NCBI GenBank assembly: GCA_026261815.1
Contig: JAMPIT010000435.1
Coordinates: forward strand, 1 to 64,000
DNA from: Monarcha castaneiventris obscurior
Lineage: Eukaryota; Chordata; Aves; Passeriformes; Monarchidae
Direction of reading: 5' to 3'
DNA length: 64,000 nucleotides
A program made the position numbers and the translations under genes. The notes under the pieces are model-generated. The model was not told the DNA's origin and searched no databases. It saw nothing but the letters and a program-made list of their open reading frames with translations. Of the stretch, positions 22,801 to 42,036 are shown one piece after another. Positions within the stretch are counted from its first letter, which is position 1, and each line of letters opens with the position of its first letter.

Positions 22801-25800
22801 CAAAACCTGGAGTACTGATCCTGGATATATAAAGACTTCAGAAGAAGAAAGAAAAGAGGTAGGTGGTTTTGTAACAACAAATGGAAGGGCTGACCTGGTG
22901 CAGCATGTACGTGCTTCTGGTTGATTTCTTTGTCACGGTGTGCAGCTTTGTTAAACTTGAAAGCAGTGAAATATTCTTCCTTAAAGAGTTTTTAGCAATG
23001 TCATTGAACAACACAGATCTTGGAGAATTTCTCCTTCTACTGCTGCTTTCCTTATCTTCTTCATCCTGCTATAATTTCTTTGCCTCTGTCTTTCCACTGA
23101 AGTGTGAGCTTTGGCCAAACATTGCACAGACCCACTGGTGTTACCTATGATATGAAGTCACATAGAACTTCACTTTAAAAATAGAAGTTTTGTATGGTTT
23201 CTGCTCCAGTTTTCTCTGGTTAGAAAGAAATAGTCACATGGCTTTCCTATGTATCGTATGCTAGTAATTACCTAAATTTTATCATGTGCTTTGAAGATGT
23301 GTATAATGGTTTGATTTTTGTGCTTGAACATCGTGCAACTGACATTCTATTTCCTAACTGTTTTATAGTGGCCAAAAGAAATTATGGGCAGCCAATCAGT
23401 AGAGATTGTAGTGTTTGGTCTCCCCAGCCTATAGGTTCAGGAAAGCATTTTGTTTGTGATCTCATGGCTCTCATTGGGGTTGTATTTAATCAGATTGCCA
23501 GGGAGCATAAAGGGCAGTTTTAACTTATTGCCACAGGACTGATAAACGTTGTATCCTTGTAAAGGAGCAGATGTCATCTCCCTGAAGTCTGGCTGACTAT
23601 ATGAGAGGTGCCATCTCATTTTAAGGAATATTTAATTCACATTATTTTGGCAACCCAGAGATACTTTTCTGAGTAATCTTGTGTGGGTGAAGCTGCATTA
23701 GTCTTCACTGGTTTGTTTTTCCTTGTGGATCTCTTTAAATATAGCAAGTTCTTATTCCTGTTCATGCTTGACACCTAAAATACTTACAAATACTTAGAAT
23801 ACTTACAAACTGCAAAAGGCGTAATGTAGAAACCTTTATAGCACCTATGGAAATGTGACCCAAATGCAAGCACAAAATACTTTGTCTTTCAGAACATTGT
23901 AGCTCTTGCAGAGGCTGGTTGCTTGGACTTCAGAACGTTTTGCACATCATGTCTTGTAAGTGGGGCTTTTGTCTTTATTTTCTTTGTGAACCTGCCTTTT
24001 ACTAAATACTGCCATAAAAAACCCTTTTTTCCTCACTGCTTGTCATTAAAGTGTTAAACAAGTAGTTTGTTATATATTGTTTAAATTTCTTTATTTCTTT
24101 TATGGTGACAAGAGATGCTTTGAGATCCTTGGACTCTAGTCTTAATTTTAAAAAAATTCCGTCTTTTTTTTTTTTTTTTTTTAATTAAGCTGTATGGTTC
24201 TCATCTATGTTCTGTGTTGTGAGGTCTGTGACACAGTAATTACACAAAATGTGGTGGCAACTGTAAGGTGATGCCTTAAACTTTGAACAAAGTAGATGCT
24301 TCTGCTATGAGTGCATTCTTTTTCTTCATCCTCACCTAGGTAAGGAAGCCTTTGAGATGTGTGCATTGCCTTGCTTGCCAGGCATGTGTAGCCAGATATG
24401 ATCAGCATTCTTTGTGGACTGGACAGTGCATAGGTAAGAGTATGTGTTTTATCAAATTTGAAAATGCCATGTATTTTAAAAGTTGCAGAGATAACATTTA
24501 TCCCCTTAAAGAGAGAGCACACGTGGTGCAAGAATATCCAGTTGATACTGAAGGGCTCTGATAGGTGCCAGAGGGAAATTAGATGGAAAAGAGAAAAGCA
24601 AATAGAATTATTCAGGGGGTAGAGAGGTCACCCTAAGAATAGAGACTACAAAATCTGGAACTCCTTCTTTGGAGAGAAAAGGAACAGGGGATATGATTGA
24701 GAATTTTAAAAAGGAAAGAAAAAAAATATTAAGATGGTGGTTAAAGTGAATGCAGAACTGTTATTAGCCAAGCACATTGTAGTAGAACTAGGGATTCAAA
24801 ATTGGTAAAGGAAAAAAAATGTCTCCACATGGCAGGCAGTGAAATTTTGGAGCTTACTGCTGTAAGGTTTTGGAGACACAGGCAGTATCAGCAGGTTCAG
24901 AAAGGGATTAGATAAACTTTTTTGGACAATGTGTCCAAGAGTAGATACTAAAAGAACCAGACAAGTGTGCACACTGACATTTTAATGCAGTAGCTGTGGA
25001 TGAGGAGAATGAACTCCAGGAAGTGGCTGGACTCGTGTGTCCTCCTGAACTTCCATTGCCTCTTGTCACTGTTAGGGACGTTCTCAGTGGAGCAGCTGTA
25101 CCACTGAGATAACCCCGCAGGGCGTTTTCATGTTCGTGTGTTCTTCCCTCTTGCTCTCTCTCTTCCTTTCTGGCTTATTACTGGTGATGAGCTTCCAGCT
25201 TAAGACAGGAAGGTGACAGCTTTACATCTGTAACAATATATTTTTCACTTATTTTTTTGCCAATAGCTTTTTTTCTAATGTTAAATTCTAATTTTACGAT
25301 GTTTGCTACTTACGAGGTGCCAGGCATCCTTCTGATGCGTTGTCTCAAAGCTTTGAGCATATGATTGTAATTTAAAAAACCCATGTCTTCGTGTAACAAT
25401 TTTTCTGACAGAGGTCTGGGGTTTTTTCTGTGTATGTTTTCAATTCTGAAGCACCCAAGGTCAGACAAGTTGAATAGCTTAGACTTCTCAGTCATATGAG
25501 ACAATTTTACTGTGCATGGGAGGGAGTTGTGGTTGCTTAATTAGTCCTCATCGGACTGAAACAGCTGAAGGCATGCTCTGAAGGAGAGACAAATCCTGGC
25601 TGACTTTATCAGAGCTAATTCTATTATATAAATTGGGGTGGCTCACAGGAGAAAGTTGAGAGAGAGATCAGCCTTGTCAAGCTCTCTTGTGGATGGCAGA
25701 GGTTAAAATAAGAAATTGTTTTGACTCTCTTTTTATTCCTGTAAACTTCAGTGGAAATGCAAGTACTGCTGAATTTTAAAATGTGCAACTTAAAACAATT

Positions 25801-28776
25801 TTTTTTCCTTGCCTCAATTTCAGGCATTGGGAACCATTATTACTACCTGTTGTTCCTGTCTTTCCTAACAATGACTGGTGTCTGGCTGCTTTATGGAGCT
25901 CTTCAGTGTACGTATCCATGAATTTAGTTTAATTTAGCTTTCAAATCCATCTCTGTGTGGTCTTTATTTTTCAGCATTTCATTTCCAGCAAGTGTAACCA
26001 GCACAAGTGATACCTTATTTCAGCAGTGATGTTATTGTGTAGCTTAGGTGAAAATGCATCTGAGTCTTTGGTTGAATACCTGATTCCGTTTGTGTTGGGC
26101 AAGAGCAAAGATGCTGCTGTAGTGGGATGTCCATTGGAAAATGAAATACCGGGAAGCATTTGTATTTGAAAGGAAATAGGGAAGCCATGTGGAGGAAGGT
26201 CAGGTGGCAGGTTCTAATCTGGATGCCATTTGCTGTGACAGAAAATAAGTTTGTAAATACTTTATTGCCAAAGCTTTATTGATTTTTTTCTTTTACTTGG
26301 AACTATCTATACTAAAAGCAAACATTTCTTTTTGTTTTTAAAATTGTTTAATTCTGAAGAGAAAAAAGTATATTATCTCATTATTAAATCTGAACTGTTA
26401 CTTTGAAAAATTAAAAAATTTATTGGAAAGGAGAGGAAAGCCCTTATAATGTAGTTCGTGAGGATGAATTACCATAGCACCAACCTTTTAAAACAAGGAT
26501 GTTTTTCTGTGCATCATGAAGACAGAGTGTAATGATTATGCAGCCAGAATAGCAAGCAGTCACGCATCTATGTGGGTGCTTTTAGGTGACAGCAGGGTAG
26601 GTGAAATGTGGTATTTCTAGAGGATGTTGCTATGTAATACGCATTTCATGCAAACAATCTTTGCTCAGCTCTTAAGGGCTTAAAAGCATAATTGGCTGAT
26701 TGTGTGTCTTGTCAGATTGGTCCAACCACTGTGCAGCAAGTTACCATCAAGATGGAGCATGGACGTACTTCACCCAGACAGTGTCCTGCTCTCCCTGGGT
26801 TTCCTACATCTCCTCAGTAGCCTGTTTCCATACCCTATGGGCCTCCTTGTGGCTCACCGTTCAGCTTTATCAGGTAATGTTTTCCTTCAGTTTATGCTTC
26901 TTGTCACATGAAAGCTTTTCCCTGAATGATTTGCTCCCATAAAAACTCTGTGCCTGCTGTCCCTGATTACTGTCACAGTAAGGTGCAGACCTTGAAGTTT
27001 CACAGATTCCTGTGCACTCAGCATTCCCCTGTTGGAAGTAGAATCACAGCCTGCAAATCATTCGTATAACTGAGTTCTGGGTTTACTACTCATCCAAAAT
27101 TCCAAACCTATAAAAAGTTGTATTTAAAGACAAGAAATTTATTTGACTCATAGAACTGGTATTAGTGCCCCCAAAACTGCACAAAAGCTCAGTAATACAG
27201 TTATTCCTGAGTTGAAAATTCTGTGACAGAGCTCAGCCACGTGTCATTAGACTCTATTAAATCCCACTGCTACAGTAAAAATATATGACCTGGATTTTAT
27301 CTTGTTGAGGACTGTCAAATTTCTTGTTTATGTTTTTCTCAGTGAAAAGCTTGGCTGTGCAAACAAAATTGAGAAGAGCTGTCTTACAACATCTGTGAAA
27401 CAGCTTGTTTAGCAGCTCTTAGGAAAGAGGTGTCTTTGAAATATGTGTTAAGCATACTGAGCTAAGGGCTTGTTTTACATCTTGTTTAATAAAAAAAAAA
27501 CCCCAAACAAAAGCTCCAAAATTTTAAACATGTACTGCTAGATTTTTGCAGTGTTCAAGACACTGGGATATCATGCTGGAAAAAGATAGGGAGGATATTT
27601 AGAGTTTAACTGCTGTGTTTTGTACACAGTCATTTGAAAATGTACTGCTTTATGGCATTTAGTATAATTGTGGATCAAGGGATCTTTTTCTGCCATTTTT
27701 TGTGGTAGAATATAGACAAAATCTGAGGAGATTGGTGATTAACTGTGATAGACCTTGTACTTCTGCAGACATCTGTAATATACAGTCTTCACAGATATCC
27801 CAGTTAAGCTTTCCTTCTCTGGAAGCTGGTGTTAGAGCTTGCTGGGTTCTGTTTTAGCCCAAGTGATATTTAAAAACAGACTTTTCAGTCATCAGTTATA
27901 GCAGTGGTTACTTATTTGTTAGATATGGCCAACCTCTTCTCTCCTGCTCCCTTCTCATTAGTATCTTTTGGTCTCACCAGAATTTTAATTTGTCATGTTC
28001 ATGTTGTCACCATTACTTACATTTTTTTTTCCAATCAGATTGCATTCCTGGGGTTGACCTCACATGAAAGAATGAATCTCCTGGTACAGAGAAAATCCTC
28101 TAAGCATCCTGTTTCACTCAGGAGGACTCCGTACAAGTGGGTATTAATGAACAGAGTGTTTTAAGCATGTTATCTCTTCAGTACTGATTTGCTTCACTGC
28201 TTCATAAATGCAAAAACACTATTCTGTGGGTGAAGGAGTGCTGTCCTTTAATTTGTTCATCAGTCTCTGTGTCTGATCAGAAAGAGAATTAGGTATGAAT
28301 TAGCCCCTTTCTGACTTCTCTTTAAATATTTAGCTCTATAAATAGAGAAATTGGCACCAAGGTTTCCCTGTTTCCTCAGGTGTACTAAAAGATGAGATGT
28401 TACTAACTTTTCAATATTTGAGTTCAGCTTAATCTACTCTCATTTGTTAATGTAGAACATGTTGTAAAAGTTCAGCAGAGGAATAATGCTCAATTGAGAG
28501 CTCTTCTGTTTCTTTTCCCTGAGCTGTCTCCCTTGACAGGTTAATATCTTAAGTAGTGTCTCATGGTGAACTGGTATTTTTCCTGCTCACAGTCTTCTTA
28601 TTTTAGGTTTATTAATGAATATTTTTCTCCTTTTTTTCAGCCTTGGATGCTTCCAGAATCTTGCAGACTTTTTCCAGTGCAGTTGCTTTGGTATGTTCAA
28701 ACCCAATGTAATTGACTGGACCAAGCAATACAAACATTTTCATCTGGCAAAGGAGAAAAATGTTCATTCTGTATAA
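13563..28776 (+). CDS. ZDHHC13: ZDHHC13 (HIP14-like ankyrin-repeat DHHC protein), 17 coding exons
   Basis: Exons: 13563-13583, 14162-14295, 14671-14793, 15259-15336, 15772-15916, 17228-17292, 17873-18035, 18886-19011, 19317-19450, 20223-20323, 22734-22858, 23893-23955, 24340-24433, 25824-25907, 26716-26873, 28039-28136, 28641-28776. They join in frame to 615 residues (human 622). Ankyrin repeats fill about residues 45-270 (several TPLHWA-type motifs). Four membrane segments follow (about 286-388), then TDPG, the zinc-binding cysteine-rich domain (about 420-465) and two more membrane segments. Family members are Golgi/ER palmitoyltransferases that bind substrates through the ankyrin domain. 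Specific residues ([40 protein letters not shown]) fit ZDHHC13 rather than ZDHHC17. Oddities: the active-site motif reads DQHS, so Ser450 replaces the catalytic Cys, and the intron after exon 10 is AT-AC. Every other intron is GT-AG. Identity is certain; enzymatic activity is doubtful. Confidence 0.95.
18848..18867. repeat. (AAAT)n microsatellite in ZDHHC13 intron 7
   Basis: About five AAAT/AATA units in a row lie some 20 bases before the acceptor of exon 8, so length changes here sit in the polypyrimidine/branch-site neighbourhood. Confidence 0.8.
20324..22733 (+). other. ZDHHC13: U12-type AT-AC intron of ZDHHC13
   Basis: The intron starts ATATCCTTT directly after the codon fragment G of Asp and ends in AC. 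A perfect minor-spliceosome branch site TCCTTAAC lies at 22,715-22,722, 12-13 bases before the 3-prime end. Exon 10 has no usable GT donor at this place. Using these borders restores exactly the same number of residues as the human protein between the flanking conserved blocks. Both U12 hallmarks are exact consensus matches. Confidence 0.9.
24163..24182. repeat. Poly(T) tract in ZDHHC13 intron 12
   Basis: An uninterrupted run of about 20 T within an intron. It could be the reverse tail of a retroposed sequence, but no body or target duplication was identified. Confidence 0.7.
24340..24433 (+). other. ZDHHC13: ZDHHC13 exon 13: cysteine-rich domain with DQHS active site
   Basis: With exon 12 this encodes the pattern C-x2-C-x9-HC-x2-C-x2-C-x4-DQHS-x5-C, and exon 14 supplies the terminal Asn. 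All expected zinc ligands and spacings are kept. The fourth residue of the DHHC motif is encoded by TCT at 24,409-24,411 (Ser) instead of a Cys codon, one base away from TGT. Human ZDHHC13 has DQHC. Confidence 0.9.
24560..24965 (+). mobile_element. Old CR1/L3-type LINE 3-prime fragment in ZDHHC13 intron 13
   Basis: The words AACAGGGGATATGATTGAG, a TGGAGCTTACTGCTGTAAGG region and GGTTCAGAAAGGGATTAGAT occur in the order found in the 3-prime UTR of old amniote CR1/L3 elements (gggg-acatgat, ggaactcactgcc, ttcaaaaagg-attagataa). Divergence is high, so this is an ancient copy. The boundaries are approximate. Confidence 0.55.
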
Positions 28777-30327
28777 AGTTTTGCTTAATTTCTAAGATGG
28801 TTGAGCTGAAAGCTGAATAAAACTGGATATTTTGTTAATTTTTACAAATTCTTCCCAAGCTGCTTGTTTTTATTTTTATTATTGTTTCAAATATTAAACT
28901 TACCTTGCATAAGATACAGCAGATTTGTATATGGAACAGTCACCGTGTGTCTGTGTATGTATAGTTTGAGCTGAAACTATTTAAAATTTTATGTGAGGAG
29001 ACAACACAAATATATATATTTTTAAAGGTAAGTTTTTAGGGCAGAATTTAAAAATGATGTTGGTACTCTTTGCTTCACTTTGCTGATAACAAAAGACAAA
29101 TTTGAAAATTAAGATGAATGTTTATGTTTAAAAACTTAATATTACAATTACATTGTAACTTTATTGCTTATGCTGTGAAAATCTCTATTAAGTCTGTATT
29201 TGAAGGGTTTACATGTAATAAAATAGAGCTTTCATACTTGTGAGTGTATTTTTGCACACGGAAATAGATTCAAGGGATATGTGACCAGTGAGATATTTAA
29301 GAGTGGGTGGGCACAAAACCATAAGGAGAAGCCTGTCTCTTTGCCTTATGTTTTTCATATATGTATGCCCTGTTAGTGTATGAAAATGGGTACGTTTGTG
29401 ATGGAAAATAGCAATGTACATAGAAAGAGGGAATTGTTTCCCACTGCATCTGTAATAGCTAATGTCAGCCACGTTCCCAAGAAAAAGAGGGGCCAGCTGG
29501 ACTATGTGGTATTGATGTAAGTCAAAGTAGATAACAATGAAAACCAGCAGGGAAAGAGTTCAAGATCAGGAAATGAAAGTCAGATACCATCTAGAACTGA
29601 CACAGTAAGTAATGTAGTGAAATGCAATTCTTGTATTTGAGAAAGGGGTTTCATTCATCTTGGTGAAATCCATTTATTTGCAACACTGTAGATTGTAAAA
29701 GCACAGGCAAATACAAATAACAATAATGTGAAGCAGTAAGTACTTTATTGTAGCTTGAAAACAGACAAAACTTGCAACGCTGTATTCTGCGAAAATGCTG
29801 GGTTTTTTTAGAAATACCCCCCTCAGAGAGAGAGAATTTCAAATCCTTTTTATTTGTCTCGAAGCAAGTAACATCTACTTGTCATAACACAAATGCCGTA
29901 GTGTTCAAAACTCAACTAGGAGACTGGTGGAAATACGGACAGTGTAACATTGTGAACAAAGGAAAATACAGTCTAACTGGGAACACCTGAACCCTTCACT
30001 CCAGAAGGGATCCCTATCCTGATGGGGCACTAGGAGTCTAAAATTCTAGTCTAAAATATGACAAGTACTAGTTAAAAAAGCAATAATGTTCCATGAGGTT
30101 CCTTGCCTTTATTTACTAAACACAAACATGAGTCTAGTTTTATCACTGTACCTTTTTAATCTACTCTAAGAATTTCATAAGATACAGCTCATGAATTTTT
30201 CCTGCAACGTTGAAAATCTTAATCAAATGCCCTAGGTTCTTAGCAATATGTGTTGTTTAATATTTTACTTGACAGCTATCACTTGGTGGCATAAACAGCA
30301 GTTTGAGTCTGTTGTATCCGTTTCTTC
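28777..30327. other. Convergent 3-prime UTR region between ZDHHC13 and CSRP3
   Basis: Stop codons of the two genes face each other 1.55 kb apart. ZDHHC13 has AATAAA at 28,816-28,821, with later ones near 29,217. CSRP3 has - strand AATAAA at 30,108-30,113, 29,744-29,749 and 29,673-29,678. Which sites are used, and whether the UTRs overlap, cannot be told from sequence. No other gene is seen here. Confidence 0.6.
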
Positions 30328-38527
<8,200 letters not shown>

Positions 38528-39104
38528 TCAAATTACACAAATAAATACAGCAGCAAATGGGAATTCTTTTAAATGGAACAGCTTGATTTTTTAAAAAGTT
38601 ATTATTTTTCCCCCCTCTCCAGTCAACTGCTACTGCATACTTGCAATATACTACATACCTGTGTGGTATCAGGAGTGAGGGTGCTACCTCACTGATGCTT
38701 TGTGGGGAGGGGCAGTCGAAATCCATGTCATTCTCTCTTGTGGAAAAGGATATTCCTTAGTTTGGTGCATTGTGGTGGTAAATACATGAAATGATTGTGA
38801 GATGTTTCAGTAAAATGGTGCTAGGATCACTCAACCCTCTTCTGGAAAAAAGGATCTAGGATTTGTTTTCCAACAAATACTAATTTTCTTTCAATACTGT
38901 ACTTTCCTGTACCCCAGCATAGCCTTTCCTGTGTTCCTCATGAAACAGCCACAAGATCACTGTGCTGCACAGCCATTGTAAAGTAATAATGGATAGGTTC
39001 TGCTTAAGGTGTGAGGTTTTTCTCTTTGTCAATTGCATTTAAAATCTAAACATCAGAGGCAAAAAAGAGCCACGGTCACTTTTCCAGTTCTTGCTACTGC
39101 CATT

Positions 39105-39200
39105 AACATTGAAATGCCTTGCCCAAGGTCACACAGGAGGGCAAGAGCCCAGCCCAGGTCCCCTGATGCCAGGCTCAGTGCCCTTCCCTGTGATCGTGCT
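39105..39200 (+). mobile_element. MIR/CORE-SINE-like fossil
   Basis: CCTTGCCCAAGGTCACACAG followed by a GAGCCCAGCCCAGGTCCCCT block, then a CCAGGCTCAGTGCCC block, lines up with the MIR core and its downstream part (ttgcccaaggtcacacag, agag-c-gg, cccaggtc-c-tgactcc, agtgctc). CORE-SINEs predate the bird-mammal split, so such a well-preserved copy would be very old. Extent is approximate. Confidence 0.55.
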
Positions 39201-40456
39201 GTCACACACCTGGAACAACCCCAGCCCTCAGCCTGCCCTTCTGTTTCCTTGTTTGAGTCATCGTTTCTGGAAAGACTGGGACGTCATCTTGTCATCTGCA
39301 CATCGTATTATCGGGTTGTTCCGAGCTCCTGGCACTGGCCTTCCCCCTCCTTCTTGGAAAACCAGTCACCTTCTTATTATAGTTATTTTGAAGCCTGCTT
39401 GTGCTATTTGTGTTTGACTAAATTCACCAAAAGGTACTTTTAACTAAGAGGAGGATTCTGAAGTCTGAATCAGGCCTGCTACCTGAGAATTTTCTTCTGA
39501 GGTCAAGTGATAGAGAGAGGGGAATTTATCTTAGCAGTGATGTAACATAGCTGGTATTTTCAATTACTTCCATTTTAGACTAACATTTTACTATATATTT
39601 ACACTGGACACTAATGTCCTGTGCTTATCATCATCATCTCAGTGACTTCTGTACTGTAATCTTCTGAATTCCAGAATGAAATGAACAATGTCTACATGCC
39701 AGCTCTGCTCCCTGAAGAAGGCAATCCTTTCTGGCAACTAAGACCAAAAAGCCTGCCGTGGCATAAAAGAGATGTCTGTCCAGCAAAAGGAAGGTGCACA
39801 CACTGAAGCAATAGCGCTGGAAACATGGCAGTGGGGGCAGGTTTTGCAGTCAGTGTTTGATAACAGTGCAGATACCAGCATATCCAAACATCTCTGCCAT
39901 ACTACGGCAGTTATTAGCAGATTGTTAACCCATGTAATTAAATAGTCACTGTTGTGACTGCTACCTTCACTAGACAGCGTACCTGTCATCCTCGTGCAAG
40001 ATCCAATCTGTCCTCCTCTTTGTGAGGCTGATTTATGCTCAGCTGATCACCCTCCCCAGCTCAGTCAGGCCAGTCCTCTGCTGTCATACAGCAGCAGCAT
40101 CATTAATCTCTTCTAGACCCTCCCAGCTCTCTTGGGAGACTACTCAGGAGCAGAACTGCTCTGGCAGTTCTGAAACAGTAATGGTGCAGAAAGGAAAAGA
40201 AAACTCAGCTTTCTCTGTTTATCTGTAATGTAAAAAGTGAGAAACAAAAAACCTAATGTAGCTGAAAAATGAAATAAAACTAACTGTGCACAAAGAGCAG
40301 ATGATGAATTTGATCTCTCTCACTCAGTAAAGCCTTTACTGAACAGTACTGTTAAATTGGTTTTTCCATTTCTTTTTAAATGTGAGATAAAGGAACAGAA
40401 AGGAATCTTTCATGTCAGCAAAATCTTATTCTCACTCTGCCATTCTATATTTTCTT

Positions 40457-40466
40457 CTATTTTTAA
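40457..40466. promoter_or_regulatory. MEF2-type site upstream of CSRP3
   Basis: CTATTTTTAA fits the MEF2 consensus YTAWWWWTAR exactly. It lies about 2 kb upstream of the first coding exon of CSRP3, a muscle gene known to depend on myogenic factors. A 10-base match is expected by chance now and then, so this is only a candidate. Confidence 0.25.
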
Positions 40467-42017
40467 AGTACTTTTGTATTGGTGCCATTCTTTTTTCGCT
40501 TATGAAAGTAGTTCAAGCGATGCTTCAAACATTTTAAAAGAAGGAAGAGAAACTGTGGACAAAAATCAGTTTTGTGACACTTCCTTGAAAATTAAAATGA
40601 GATTTTTGTGTCTGCAGTGTTCCCTTTCAAATCAGGTTTCCAGTGGAATCCCTTCCCAGCTGAGGCAGCACTGACAGCTGCCTGGGAGGAGAGTGGTTTG
40701 TACCTCTGGTCTCTGTAAAGCTGCTTCTGCTGTGTTAGCTCTCCTCAAAGGCACACCAAGCCTCCAAGTCTGTGGCAGCAAGGAAGCTGTTGGAAAGTAG
40801 CTCCAATTACATCATCAGCTGAAGGGGAAAAAATAATCTCTGAAAAGGTCTGATAAAGTGTGATAGTGAACCTTGTGCTGTCAAGGGCTGTGGTTAAAGC
40901 TCTTAGAAGAACCACTGTTCCTGAGGCTAATTATAGTAACGTGACTGGGCATGCATACACATTTTCCATGTTTTTTTGGCATCACCTGCTGGGAAGCTGT
41001 AGGAGAAAGAAGAAAGGCACAGCAGAAATATTCCCATAAGGATACTGGTGTAAGAGCAGCAGTGCATGCTGTGATGTCTGTGCTGGCTGGAGGAGCAGCT
41101 GGGCGAGGTATCAGGGCACGTCTGTGCTCTTCCTGTCAGGGCTTTGCTCACCCCTCTGGAGATGAGTGGCCATCCCTGTGGATGCTGCCTGTGCAGCAGG
41201 GTTACCATGAGAAAGTAACCTCCACAGGGGGTGTGGCATTCATAGTTTTCTACTCATCTAAATTATAATGGTGGATAAAGTCCCATCCTTTCAATGTGCA
41301 AATAGAACTCAGTCTCCAGTTTGTCATCAGAAAAAAATAGATCCAAAGTCTCCACTGCCCATAATTTCATTGGCTGTCAGTGTTTAAATCCCTTTGAAAT
41401 TCTCTAAACTTTGTTGTCTTAATCTAGTTAACTTTTCATATCTGCTCATCACATGGTACTTGTTATCTTCTGATGATCTGGTGGGAAGCAGAGCCCACTC
41501 ATCCTAAACGTAAGAAATGTGTGACACAGAAACTTCTGAGTGTTAGTGCTGCGACGTGTGGGCACTCCGGGTGCTGTTAAGCTGGAGGAGTGTTCTTGGG
41601 CTTGCTCAGTTGCTACTCAGCAGCTTGTATCATTCTTCAGAATGCAGCTTCTATATGGAGCAGAATTTATACACGAGATGTGCAGCCAAGGATTCGTGCC
41701 TCCCATTATTTAGAGCTTATATCACTGCTTTGTAGGCTGGGCTTGGAGCAAGAAAGCCTTTGAAGTGTTGGTGTGTTCTGCACAGGCATGAAAACATTTT
41801 GAGCCATCTTCTTTTGGGCTGTTAGTCATACTGTACAAATCTGGGTGTCACATCACTGCCACAGTGTCTTACTCTAATCAATGCTATTGATAAGGATATA
41901 ATCCAAAAATGTGTTTCGATCCATTGATCTAAATGGGTGGTGGACGCAGTATGGGCCTGGTGAAATGTGTAGGAGTAAAAGACAGTGCTAATGCCTGACA
42001 GTGCTGTGGGTGAAAAG

Positions 42018-42036
42018 ATGTAATTAATTAATTAAT
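42018..42036. repeat. (TTAA/TAAT)n microsatellite
   Basis: Four TAAT units in a row in intergenic sequence. Confidence 0.7.

Noticed and set aside
13563..28776. Assignment to ZDHHC17 (HIP14)
   Set aside because: The ankyrin repeats are similar, but the segments around [13 protein letters not shown], the DQH(S) motif and the TSHER region match ZDHHC13, and the neighbours are CSRP3 and E2F8 rather than CSRP2 and E2F7.
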